DNA of 64,000 nt from Kitasatospora sp044457565 (GTDB lineage: Bacteria > Actinomycetota > Actinomycetes > Streptomycetales > Streptomycetaceae): the NCBI RefSeq assembly GCF_044457565.1, contig NZ_JBITGZ010000015.1, positions 1 to 64,000 on the forward strand. The letters run 5' to 3'. Shown piece by piece: positions 50,551 to 58,823 of this stretch; positions within the stretch are counted from its first letter, which is position 1; every line of letters begins with the position of its first letter. The notes under the pieces were generated by a model, which did no database searches, had not been told where the DNA came from, and worked only from the letters and a program-made list of their open reading frames with translations. A program made the position numbers and the translations under genes.

Positions 50551-51336
50551 CTACAGCGGGGTGACATACGCCCCCGAGATCCCGCCGTCCACCAGGAACT
50601 CGCCAGCCGTGATGAAGGAGGAGTCGTCGCTGGCCAGGAAGGCCACGGCGGCGGCGATCTCCTCGGGCCTGGCGAAGCGCCCGAGCGGGATGTGGACGAG
50701 CCGGCGGGCCGCTCGCTCCGGATCCTTGGCGAACAGCTCCCGGAGCAGCGGGGTGTCCACCGGCCCCGGCGAGAGCGCGTTGACCCTGATGCCCTCGCGG
50801 GCGAACTGCACACCCAGCTCACGCGACATCGCCAGCACCCCGCCCTTGGAGGCCGTGTAGGAGATCTGCGAGGTCGCGGCGCCCATCCGGGCCACGAAGC
50901 TGGCCGTGTTGATGATCGAACCGCGCCCGTGCCGCCGCATGTACGGCAGTGCGGCCCGGCAGCAGAGGTAGACGGAGGTGAGGTTCGCCTCCTGTACCCG
51001 GTGCCAGACGGCCGGTTCGGTGGTGAGGATGGAGTCGTCCTCCGGCGGGGAGATGCCGGCGTTGTTGAACGCCACGTCGACGCTGCCGTAGGTCTCGTAC
51101 GCCTCGTCGAAGAGCGCCTCGACCATGTACGGGTCGGTGACGTCGGTGTGCACGAAGAGGCCGCCGACCTTCTTGGCGGCCGCCCGGCCCGTGCTCTCGT
51201 CGATGTCCGCGCAGACCACCTTCGCGCCCTCGGCGGAGAGCCGGCGGGCGGCGGCGAGCCCGATGCCGCTCCCGGCGCCGGTGATCACGGCCACCCGCCC
51301 GACCAGTCGGCGGCAGACCGGGGTGTCGTCGGTCAT
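50551..51336 (-). CDS. SDR family oxidoreductase (3-oxoacyl-ACP reductase-like)
   Basis: 261 residues: TGAGSGIG (about 19-26), CADID (NAD-type acidic residue at the second strand end), NNAG (about 91), Ser in INTASFVARM and Tyr-x3-Lys in SYTASKGG (about 158-164), PGPVDTPL. The Asp after strand 2 favours NAD(H). It lies 110 bp after the glutamine synthetase-like gene on the same strand. In Streptomyces this neighbourhood serves ethanolamine/gamma-glutamyl-amine use, so an aldehyde or alcohol intermediate is a guess for the substrate. Confidence 0.87.
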   Translation of the reverse strand: MTDDTPVCRRLVGRVAVITGAGSGIGLAAARRLSAEGAKVVCADIDESTGRAAAKKVGGLFVHTDVTDPYMVEALFDEAYETYGSVDVAFNNAGISPPEDDSILTTEPAVWHRVQEANLTSVYLCCRAALPYMRRHGRGSIINTASFVARMGAATSQISYTASKGGVLAMSRELGVQFAREGIRVNALSPGPVDTPLLRELFAKDPERAARRLVHIPLGRFARPEEIAAAVAFLASDDSSFITAGEFLVDGGISGAYVTPL

Positions 51337-51446
51337 ACGAACTCCTGCTCCTCGGTGCGTTCCTGGACGTTCCTGCCCCGGCGCGGCGGCCCGGCAGGCG
51401 TTCGGCTCGGGCTCACCTCACGCTCGGCCCCGGGCCCACCTCGCGC

Positions 51447-52832
51447 TCACAGCCGCTCGAAGGACCGGTAGCGCTCCCAGTCGGTGACGGCGCCGTCGTA
51501 CGCCGCCTGCTCGACCCGGGCCATGGTGAGGTAGTGCTCGACCACCTCGTCACCGAAGGCCGACCGGGCGAGCGCGCTGCTCCCCCAGAGGTCGGCCGCC
51601 TCGCGCAGCGAGCCCGGCATCCTCGGGAAGTCACCGGCGTGGGCGTTGCCGGTGCAGGCCTCGGACAGCGGCAGCTTCTGCTGGATGCCGTAGAGCCCGG
51701 CGGCGAGCATCCCGGCCACGGCCAGGTACGGATTGACGTCCCCGCCGGGCACGCGGTTCTCCAGCCGCAGGCTGCGGGCCCGCCCGACCACCCGGTAGGC
51801 GCAGGTGCGGTTGTCGGGGCCCCAGGCGACGGCGGTGGGGGCGAAGGAGGCGGCACGAAAGCGCTTGTAGGAGTTGATGTTCGGGGCGTAGAGCAGACTG
51901 AACTCGCGCAGCGCGGCGAGCTGCCCGGCGAGGAAGTACCGCATGGTGTCGGACATCGTGCCCTGCGCGTCGGCGAAGGCCGGGGTCGCCTCGGGATCGC
52001 GCAGCGAGAGGTGGATGTGGCAGCTGTTGCCCTCGCGCTCGTCGTACTTGGCCATGAAGGTCAGCGAGCAGCCCTGCTGGGCCGCGATCTCCTTGGCGCC
52101 GGTCTTGTACACGCTGTGCTGGTCACAGGTGGTGAGGGCGTCGGCGTACCGGAAGGCGATCTCGTGCTGGCCGAGGTTGCACTCCCCCTTGGCGGACTCC
52201 ACCGTCAGACCGGCCGCGCCCATCTCGTTGCGGAGCCGGGCCAGCAGCGGCTCGACCCGCGCGGTGCCGAGCATCGAGTAGTCGACGTTGTAGAGGTTGG
52301 CCGGGGTCAGCTCGCGGTACCCCCTCCGCCAGGCCTCCTCGTACGCGTCCTGGAAGATCATGAACTCCAGCTCGGTGCCCACGTCGGCGGCGAGGCCGTG
52401 CTCCGCGAGCCGCTCGATCTGGCGGCGCAGCATCGCACGCGGGGAGGCCGCGACCGGGCTGCCGTCGTGCCAGGCCAGATCGGCGGTGACCTGCGCGGTG
52501 CCGGGCTGCCAGGGGGTGAGCCGCAGGGTGGCGAGGTCGGGGTGCAGCGCGAAGTCCCCGTAGCCCGTGTCCCAGGAGGCCAGCGCGAAGCCGTCGACGG
52601 TGTTGAGGTCCACGTCCACGGCCAGCAGGTAGGCGCAGGCCTCGGCGCCGTGCTGGGCGACCTCGTCGAGGAAGAAGCGGGCGGCGAAGCGCTTGCCCTG
52701 GAGGCGGCCCTGCATGTCGGTGAAGGCGACGGCGACGGTGTGGATCTCGCCGGTGTCCACCAGGCTGCGCAGCTCGCCCATGGTGAGCGGGGCCCGCGGC
52801 GGCGGGCCGAAGGGGGCCGTCCGGTCGGCCAT
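51447..52832 (-). CDS. glnA4: Glutamine synthetase-like gamma-glutamyl-amine ligase (GlnA4 type)
   Basis: ATP-dependent ligation of glutamate to an amine. 461 residues with the GS fold: VDTGEIHTVAVAFTDMQGRLQGKR, GTELEFMIF (metal Glu, about 141-149), ESAKGECNLGQHEIAFRYADAL, GNSCHIHLSLRD (about 273), and RLENRVPGGDVNPYLAVAGMLAAGL. Lacks the adenylylation-loop context of GSI. Length and context (GATase-type hydrolase divergent, SDR downstream) match S. coelicolor GlnA4, reported as gamma-glutamylethanolamide synthetase. A polyamine ligase (GlnA3-like) is the alternative. Confidence 0.85.
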   Translation of the reverse strand: MADRTAPFGPPPRAPLTMGELRSLVDTGEIHTVAVAFTDMQGRLQGKRFAARFFLDEVAQHGAEACAYLLAVDVDLNTVDGFALASWDTGYGDFALHPDLATLRLTPWQPGTAQVTADLAWHDGSPVAASPRAMLRRQIERLAEHGLAADVGTELEFMIFQDAYEEAWRRGYRELTPANLYNVDYSMLGTARVEPLLARLRNEMGAAGLTVESAKGECNLGQHEIAFRYADALTTCDQHSVYKTGAKEIAAQQGCSLTFMAKYDEREGNSCHIHLSLRDPEATPAFADAQGTMSDTMRYFLAGQLAALREFSLLYAPNINSYKRFRAASFAPTAVAWGPDNRTCAYRVVGRARSLRLENRVPGGDVNPYLAVAGMLAAGLYGIQQKLPLSEACTGNAHAGDFPRMPGSLREAADLWGSSALARSAFGDEVVEHYLTMARVEQAAYDGAVTDWERYRSFERL

Positions 52833-52986
52833 GACGGCCCTCCTCGATGACTACTCAGCGGGATCGATCGGTTACAGGGAACGCTAAGGCCTGGCGCCGA
52901 CAGTGCGGAAGAGGGCCACTCCCCGCGTGGCGCGCCGAGGCTCGCGCCTCACCGCCGCGAAGCCCCGGCTGGTGAAGAATTCGTGC

Positions 52987-53724
52987 ATGGACCGCAGGCC
53001 TTTCATCGGCGTCAGCACCTACGTGGTCGACGCGAGTTGGAGCGACTGGCGCGATCGCCGGGTGGCTCTGGTGCCCGAGTGCTACACCGCCTTCGTACAG
53101 GATTCGGGCGGCTTGGCCGTACTTCTGCCGCCGGACGCGCCGGAGCGCGCGCCCGAGATGCTGACCAGGCTGGACGCGCTGGTCATCGCGGGCGGACCGG
53201 ACATGGATCCGGCGTACTACGGCCAGCCGCCGCACCCGCTGACCGACGCGGACTGCCCGGACCGGGACCGCTGGGAGTCGGCGCTGGTACGGGCCGCGCT
53301 GGCGGTGGGCATGCCGCTGCTGGGCATCTGCCGGGGTATGCAGGTGCTGAACGTGGTCTGCGGCGGCTCGCTGATCCAGCATCTGCCGGACGTGGTGGAC
53401 CCGGACACGCACGCCGGCACGCCCGGCAAGTACGGCCGGCACACCGTGCGGCCCGTCCCCGGGACACTGCTCGGCGGGCTGCTGCCGGAGTCGGAACTGA
53501 CCGTGCCGACCTTCCACCACCAGGCGGTGGACCGGCTCGGCGAGGGTCTGCGGGTGAGCGCGCTGGCGGCGGACGGGACGATCGAGGGGGTGGAGGGTCC
53601 GGGCTTCACCGTGGGTGTGCAGTGGCACCCGGAGCAGAGCGAGGACCTGCGGGTGATGCGGGCCCTGGTGCGGGCGGCGACCGCCGCCCCGGCGACGGTC
53701 CCGCTGGTCCCGGTCGCGGGCTGA
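52987..53724 (+). CDS. Gamma-glutamyl-gamma-aminobutyrate hydrolase family (class I GATase) protein
   Basis: Likely hydrolyses the gamma-glutamyl amide formed by the divergent ligase. 245 residues: RRPFIGVSTYVVDASW start, VIAGGPDMDPAYYG, nucleophile Cys in LLGICRGMQVLNV (about 118), His-x-Glu in VGVQWHPEQS (about 217). The ATG at 52987 gives the PuuD-family start. It is divergent from glnA4 with 154 bp between, so one regulator could serve both. Confidence 0.88.
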   Translation: MDRRPFIGVSTYVVDASWSDWRDRRVALVPECYTAFVQDSGGLAVLLPPDAPERAPEMLTRLDALVIAGGPDMDPAYYGQPPHPLTDADCPDRDRWESALVRAALAVGMPLLGICRGMQVLNVVCGGSLIQHLPDVVDPDTHAGTPGKYGRHTVRPVPGTLLGGLLPESELTVPTFHHQAVDRLGEGLRVSALAADGTIEGVEGPGFTVGVQWHPEQSEDLRVMRALVRAATAAPATVPLVPVAG

Positions 53725-53848
53725 GCGCCGGCCTCGCGGGCGAGCGGGTACGAAGGAGGCGGGCACCCGGCTGTGCGGGTGCCCGCACAGCCGGGTTGTC
53801 CGGCCGGCCCGGCCCGGCCGCCCGGTGTTCGACCGTCGGCCCCCGGGG

Positions 53849-54712
53849 TCAGTCCTCGCCCGCCGGTGCGGACGGCAGGGCGATGGCCAGCGCCTGGGAG
53901 ACGTGCAGCCGGTCGGCGGCGGCCGACAGGCCGGGCAGCATCCGCCGCGCGTGCTCCGCGTAGCCCCGGGCCGAGGGATGCCTGCCGTCGGCGCTGAGCA
54001 GCTCGGCGGCGCGGTCGCGGAACTCGTGCTCGGACCAGGGCGCGATCAGCGCGCCGCTGCGCAGCGCGGCACGGGTGTGCAGGCGGGCCAGCCGCCCGGC
54101 CCGGTAGGACAGCAGCCGGCGGAACACCGCGCGGATGCCGGGCGCGTGCCCGGGGTCGGGGCACGGCACGACCACCACCTCCCACCGGGCCTCGCGCAGC
54201 AGCGCCACGGCGCGCGCGAAGAGCCGGGCGGAGCGGCCGATCGGCAGCGGGAGCATCACGTCGTTGCCGCCGATGACCACCACGGCGATGCCAGGTGAGC
54301 CGAGGGAGCTCACCCGCAGGGCCTGGCGCTGTACCGAGCGCGCCGTCGCGTCCGCCCGGGCGAGCACGCGCAGCGAGACGGGCCGGCCGGTCCGCCCGGC
54401 GAGGTCGTTCGCGAGCAGCGCGCCCATGGTCTCCTCCCCGGCCTGCACCCCGAGGCTCTGCGCGAGGGAGTCGCCGAGCAGCAGCAGAGGCACGGGACGG
54501 CCCTCCGCACATCCGTACCGGCCGTCGGGCGAGGGGACGTGCCAGTTGGCCGGGGGCCGCTTCATCAGCAGCGTGGTGTGGAGCCGGGCGGCGGTGAGGA
54601 GTAATTGCCGGCGGGCGGGCCGGGCACCCGGACGGCGGGCGGGCAGCTCGGGCGTCGGCGGGTCGGCGAGAGGCCGGACGGATGGCGGGGCCGACTGGGA
54701 GGTCGCGGGCAT
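53849..54712 (-). CDS. SGNH/GDSL-type hydrolase
   Basis: 287 residues. A Pro/Arg-rich N-terminus (1-60) precedes GDSL block LLLLGDSLAQSLGV (Ser nucleophile about 81), block III VVIGGNDVMLPLP (Gly/Asn oxyanion) and block V SADGRHPSARGYAEHA (Asp-x2-His). No convincing signal peptide, so cytosolic esterase/lipase/thioesterase of unknown substrate. ATG start with a GAGG-containing leader. Confidence 0.85.
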   Translation of the reverse strand: MPATSQSAPPSVRPLADPPTPELPARRPGARPARRQLLLTAARLHTTLLMKRPPANWHVPSPDGRYGCAEGRPVPLLLLGDSLAQSLGVQAGEETMGALLANDLAGRTGRPVSLRVLARADATARSVQRQALRVSSLGSPGIAVVVIGGNDVMLPLPIGRSARLFARAVALLREARWEVVVVPCPDPGHAPGIRAVFRRLLSYRAGRLARLHTRAALRSGALIAPWSEHEFRDRAAELLSADGRHPSARGYAEHARRMLPGLSAAADRLHVSQALAIALPSAPAGED

Positions 54713-54798
54713 GGGGGTGCTCCTGAGGGGTCAGGTCGGGACGGGGGGAGGCGGGCCGGTCGGGACGGCTCGGGACAGGGCGGTGGAGGTGGGGCAGG

Positions 54799-55062
54799 TC
54801 AGACGGCGGTGAGGACGAGGACGGCGTTCTGACCGCAGCCGGCCGAGACGATCCCGTCGTACGGGTGCTCGGGCCGGTGCTCCTGCCGGTTCCACGGCGC
54901 TGCGCCGAGCGGGCCGTCGAAGTCCCGCCCCCGGCCGAACGGGACGTACTGGTGCGGGAACCACTCCCGGGCCGCTGCCATGTGACGATTCATCAGGTAG
55001 GCGGCGGTCGGCTCCGGTTCGACGAGCCGGCCCGCCCCGGGGGCCGTCGTAGTGATCTTCAC
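54799..55062 (-). CDS. Short protein resembling the N-terminus of an acyl-ACP desaturase, truncated
   Basis: 87 residues. The stretch NRHMAAAREWFPHQYVPFGRGRDFDGP (about 25-50) recalls the opening helix of actinobacterial acyl-ACP desaturase/diiron proteins (RHL..AKEWFPHEYVP..RGRDF), but those are about 300 aa and the diiron ExxH motifs are missing. The C-terminus YDGIVSAGCGQNAVLVLTAV is unlike them. GTG start at 55062, weak ribosome binding site. Either a gene remnant or a small independent protein. Confidence 0.5.
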   Translation of the reverse strand: MKITTTAPGAGRLVEPEPTAAYLMNRHMAAAREWFPHQYVPFGRGRDFDGPLGAAPWNRQEHRPEHPYDGIVSAGCGQNAVLVLTAV

Positions 55063-55194
55063 GGGAAGTGATCGTCACCTAATCGTCCGTACCCGTGCAA
55101 GCTCCGCTCACCCGATTGGCTCATCGCCCGGGCAAGGTCGGAACGGCTCGGCGGCGACTCCCGGACGACCCCGGGGCGGCTCTCCCCGGCGGCC

Positions 55195-56376
55195 TCAGGT
55201 CAGCGGCAGCCCGGCCGTCACCGCCAGCGCGCCGAGCGTCCCGGCAGCCAGCAGCGCGGTCACCGCACCCCTGCGGGCCGCCACCAGCCAGAGCAGCGCC
55301 GCCGCCAGCAGCACCCACTGCCAGCCGGCCCCCAGCGAGGCGGCGAGCGGCACGGTCGAGCCGGCGATCGCGCCGATGACGGCCGGGCCGGCCCCGGTGA
55401 GGAAGTCCTGGACCCGGCGGTCGACCCTGATCCGGTCGAAGTGCGCCGCGCCGAGGATCACGAACAGGAAGGAGGGCGCGAAGGCCACGCCGGCCGCGAG
55501 CAGCCCGCCGGCGAGCCCGGCGGCCGCGTAGCCGACGGCGGCCACGGTCTGGACGACGGGCCCGGGAGTGACCTGCCCGAGGGCCACCGCGTTGAGGAAC
55601 TGACCGTCCGTCATCCAGTGGTAGCGGTGCACCGCGTCGCTCTGCATCAGCGGAATGATCACGAAGCCACCACCGTAGGAGAGCGCACCCACCTTGAACG
55701 CCACCCAGGCCACCGCCCCGAGCCCGCCCAGCGCGGGCACCGCGGCTGCGAGCGGCAGCGGCGGCAGGGCCGGGCGCCGCACACCCGGGCCGGTGGGGGC
55801 GGCTCTCCCCCGGACGACGACCTCGGCCAGCCCGGCCGCGAGCAGGACCAGCACCAGCCAGGGCCCGGTGAGGATCGCGGCCACCGCGCCCGCCAGTGCG
55901 TACAGCACCCACCGGGTACGGGCCGCCGGCGCCCGACCGGCCCGGGTGAGGCTGCCGGGCACCAGCGTGGTGGCGGCCTGGAGCGCGACGGCGGGGACGC
56001 CCGCGCCGGCGCCGGCCGCCGCGCCGAGCACCCAGCGCGGCGGGTCCGCGGCGAGGAACAGCGCCGACAGCGCCAGGATCAGCAGCAGCCCGGGGACGAT
56101 GAAGCAGACTCCGCCGACCACCGCGCCGACCGGGCCGCGCAGCCGCCAGGCGGTGAAGATCGCCAGCTGGGTGGAGGCCGGGCCGGGCAGCAGGTTGGTG
56201 GTCGCGATGCCGTCCTCGAACTCGGCGCCCGTCAGCCAGCCGCGCTGCTCCACGCAGAGCCGGCGCAGCAGCAGGATGTGCGCGGGCGGTCCGCCGAAGC
56301 CGAGTACGCCGATCCGCCCCCACTCCCGGGCGATGGTCCGCAGCCGGACCTCGTCCTGGTCCTCCCGCTCCGTCAC
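55195..56376 (-). CDS. Chromate transporter family (ChrA) protein
   Basis: 393 residues, very hydrophobic, about ten membrane segments in two homologous halves, as in long-chain CHR proteins. First-half signature GVLGFGGPPAHILLLRR...TNLLPGPASTQLAIF; second-half KVGALSYGGGFVIIPLMQSD...NAVALGQVTPGPVVQT. The paired FGGP/YGGG and PGP motifs are diagnostic. GTG start at 56376 with GAGGGAG 5 nt upstream. Chromate export is the known role of family members; here substrate is inferred. Confidence 0.9.
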   Translation of the reverse strand: MTEREDQDEVRLRTIAREWGRIGVLGFGGPPAHILLLRRLCVEQRGWLTGAEFEDGIATTNLLPGPASTQLAIFTAWRLRGPVGAVVGGVCFIVPGLLLILALSALFLAADPPRWVLGAAAGAGAGVPAVALQAATTLVPGSLTRAGRAPAARTRWVLYALAGAVAAILTGPWLVLVLLAAGLAEVVVRGRAAPTGPGVRRPALPPLPLAAAVPALGGLGAVAWVAFKVGALSYGGGFVIIPLMQSDAVHRYHWMTDGQFLNAVALGQVTPGPVVQTVAAVGYAAAGLAGGLLAAGVAFAPSFLFVILGAAHFDRIRVDRRVQDFLTGAGPAVIGAIAGSTVPLAASLGAGWQWVLLAAALLWLVAARRGAVTALLAAGTLGALAVTAGLPLT

Positions 56377-56695
56377 TGACGCTCCCTCGCTCGCTCCGCC
56401 GGTGCCCGCGCCGTCCGTGCCGACAGCGCCTGCCCGCCCGCCGGCAGGGCGGGCGGGCGGGCGGGCGGCGCGAACCCTACCGGAGCCGGGCGAACAGCCG
56501 GCCACCCGTCCGGCCCAGACCCCTGGCCCGTCCGGAGCCCTTGCGGCGCCTGGACGGGAACGACAACGGTCACCAGTGCAGCCTTTGGATCTTCGTTCGA
56601 TCTGCGGTTCACTTCGGGTGCGGGGCGGCCACGCGGCGGCCCCGCCCAGTCAGCGCTCGCCCGCCCATCCGTGCACGGCTCAGGAGAGGACTTCG
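56377..56695. other. Divergent region chrA-like / CDF transporter
   Basis: 319 bp between divergent starts. Near 56427-56470 a GCCCGCCC..GGGCGGGC hairpin runs into four further GGGC units, G-quadruplex prone on the plus strand. A less GC-rich part (56586-56620) before the CDF gene may hold its promoter. No gene supported. Confidence 0.5.
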
Positions 56696-57739
56696 ATGGC
56701 CGGCCACGACCACCGTCACAGCGACCGCCAGCACGAGCCGCACGACCACGGCGTGAAGGGCCACGGCGGCCACTCGCACGGCGTGGCGGCCGACGCCGAC
56801 CGCCGCTGGCTGCTCGGCGCGCTCGCACTGATCGTGGTGTTCATGGCGGGCGAGGTCGTGGCCGGCTTCGCCGCGCAGTCCCTGGCCCTGATCTCGGACG
56901 CCGCGCACATGCTCACCGACGCGGCCTCGATCGTGCTCGCCCTGGTCGCGATGCGGCTGGCCGCCCGGCCCGCCAGGGGCGGCTACACCTACGGGCTGAA
57001 GCGGGCCGAGATCCTCTCCGCGCAGGCCAACGGCGTCACCCTGCTGGTGCTCTCCGCCTGGCTCGGGTACGAGGCGGTCACCCGGCTGCTCAACCCGCCC
57101 GAGGTGACGGGCTCGCTGGTGCTGATCACCGCACTGATCGGGATCGTCGTCAACCTGGCGGCGACCTGGTGCATGTCCAAGGCCAACCGCACCTCGCTGA
57201 ACGTCGAGGGCGCCTTCCAGCACGTGCTGACCGACCTGTACGCCTTCATCGCCACCGCCGTGGCCGGCCTGATCATGCTCACCACCGGTTTCGAACGGGC
57301 GGACGCGATCGCCTCGCTGTTCGTGGTGGCGCTGATGCTGCGGGCCGGGATCGGCCTGGTCCGCGACTCCGGGCGGATCTTCCTGGAGGCCGCCCCCGCC
57401 GGGATCGACCCGGACGTGGTGGCCGACCGGCTGATCGCGGCCGAGCAGGTGGTGGAGATCCACGACCTGCACATCTGGGAGATCACCTCCGGCCAGCCCG
57501 CGCTGTCCGCACACATCCTGGTCGCCCCGGACGGCGACTGCCACGCCGTGCGGCGCGGGCTCCAGCGGCGGCTGCGGGAGGACTACCGGATCACCCACGC
57601 CACCCTCCAGGTCGACCACCTGGGCGAGGACGACGCGCAGGAGCTGCTCCAGATCGGCACCGCGGGCCCGCCCTCCCCCGAGCACTGCGGCGGCGACTCC
57701 CACGGCCCGGTCCACCGCAGCGGCCCGCACGAGCACTGA
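56696..57739 (+). CDS. Cation diffusion facilitator (CzcD/ZnT-like) metal exporter
   Basis: Exports Zn2+ or similar divalent cations in exchange for protons. 347 residues: His-rich cytosolic N-terminus (1-30, HDHRHSDRQHEPHDHG), six membrane helices, transport-site SDAAHMLTDA (His-x3-Asp, about 70) in helix 2 and HVLTDLYAF (His-x3-Asp) in helix 5, C-terminal cytosolic domain with HDLHIWEITSGQPALSAHI and a His-rich tail (CGGDSHGPVHRSGPHEH). AGGAGAGG precedes the ATG. Metal regulation likely; no operator recognised. Confidence 0.93.
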   Translation: MAGHDHRHSDRQHEPHDHGVKGHGGHSHGVAADADRRWLLGALALIVVFMAGEVVAGFAAQSLALISDAAHMLTDAASIVLALVAMRLAARPARGGYTYGLKRAEILSAQANGVTLLVLSAWLGYEAVTRLLNPPEVTGSLVLITALIGIVVNLAATWCMSKANRTSLNVEGAFQHVLTDLYAFIATAVAGLIMLTTGFERADAIASLFVVALMLRAGIGLVRDSGRIFLEAAPAGIDPDVVADRLIAAEQVVEIHDLHIWEITSGQPALSAHILVAPDGDCHAVRRGLQRRLREDYRITHATLQVDHLGEDDAQELLQIGTAGPPSPEHCGGDSHGPVHRSGPHEH

Positions 57740-57818
57740 GCGCGCCCACGAGCACCGAGCACCACGCATCGAGCGCCGCACGCCGAGCGCCACGCGCACG
57801 CTGTCACCGCGGTACGGC

Positions 57819-58748
57819 ATGATCGGAGGCGTGACCGCACCGCGACTGATGCTGCTCGACTCCGCCAGCCTGTACTTCCGCGCCTACTACGGGGTGCCGG
57901 ACTCCGTGAGGTCCCCGGCCGGTGAGCCGGTGAACGCCGTCCGGGGGCTGCTGGACTTCATTGCTCGCCTGGTCCAGGACCACCACCCGGACCAGCTGGT
58001 CGCCTGTATGGACGCCGACTGGCGCCCGCAGTGGCGGGTCGACCTGGTGCCCTCGTACAAGACGCACCGGCTCGCCGAGGCCGCCGTCGACGGCGAGGAG
58101 GAGATCCCGGACACGCTGGCCCCGCAGGTGCCGGTGATCGAGCAGGTGCTCGACGCGCTGGGCATCGCCAAGGTCGGCTCGCCGGGCTTCGAGGCGGACG
58201 ACGTGATCGGCACCCTCACCGCCCGCGCCGAGGGCCCGGTGCAGATCGTCACCGGCGACCGCGACCTCTTCCAGCTGGTCGACGACGCCCGGCGGGTCGA
58301 GGTGCTCTACCCGGTCAAGGGCATGGGCAACCTCCAGCGCACCGACGACGCGCTGCTGCTGGAGAAGTACGGCGTCCGGGGCGCCCAGTACGCGGACATG
58401 GCGGCCCTGCGCGGCGACCCGAGCGACGGCCTGCCGGGCGTCAAGGGCATCGGTGAGAAGACCGCCGCCCAGCTCATCAACGAGTACGGCGACCTCGCGG
58501 GCATCCGCGCCGCCGCGCACGACTCCCGTTCGCGGCTCACCCCGGCCCGGCGCAAGAACATCATCGAGGGCGCGGCCTACCTGGATGTCGCGCCGACGGT
58601 CGTCCGGGTCGCCGCCGACGCGCCGCTGCCGGCCTTCGACCCGGCGCTGCCGCGCGAGCCGCTCGACCCGATGACGCTGGAGGAGCTCTCCGCCCGCTGG
58701 GGCCTGGGCCACTCGCTGGAGCGGGTGCTCGCGGTGCTGGCCGGCTGA
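57819..58748 (+). CDS. 5'-3' exonuclease (FEN/Pol I 5'-nuclease-like)
   Basis: 309 residues matching the 5'-nuclease domain of DNA polymerase I as a separate protein. Motifs: LMLLDSASLYFRAYYG, VACMDADWRPQWRVDLVPSYKTHR, GFEADDVIGTL, VQIVTGDRDLFQLV (Asp cluster), ALRGDPSDGLPGVKGIGEKTAAQLI (H3TH). Probably removes flaps or RNA primers. The ATG at 57819 was chosen; a GTG at 57831 has GGAGG but only one base away. Stand-alone gene ending at a strong hairpin. Confidence 0.9.
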   Translation: MIGGVTAPRLMLLDSASLYFRAYYGVPDSVRSPAGEPVNAVRGLLDFIARLVQDHHPDQLVACMDADWRPQWRVDLVPSYKTHRLAEAAVDGEEEIPDTLAPQVPVIEQVLDALGIAKVGSPGFEADDVIGTLTARAEGPVQIVTGDRDLFQLVDDARRVEVLYPVKGMGNLQRTDDALLLEKYGVRGAQYADMAALRGDPSDGLPGVKGIGEKTAAQLINEYGDLAGIRAAAHDSRSRLTPARRKNIIEGAAYLDVAPTVVRVAADAPLPAFDPALPREPLDPMTLEELSARWGLGHSLERVLAVLAG

Positions 58749-58772
58749 GCGGACACCACACCCGGCACGGCG

Positions 58773-58806
58773 CGGGGGCCCGGGCGGCGCACCGCCCGGG
58801 CCCCCG
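58773..58806. terminator. 15-bp perfect hairpin, bidirectional
   Basis: Arms 58773-58787 and 58792-58806 with a CGCA loop, between the convergent exonuclease (+) and helicase (-) genes. Confidence 0.85.
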
Positions 58807-58823
58807 TCGTACCCGCGGCGGGG

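Noticed and set aside
54731..55078. 115-codon frame overlapping the 87-aa small gene
   Set aside because: Arg/Pro-rich out-of-frame translation without features; the overlapping frame has the desaturase-like segment.
8103..58806. The many perfect hairpins as possible CRISPR repeats or mobile-element ends
   Set aside because: Each is unique, lies just past a stop codon and is not repeated with spacers or flanked by target-site duplications; they are terminators.
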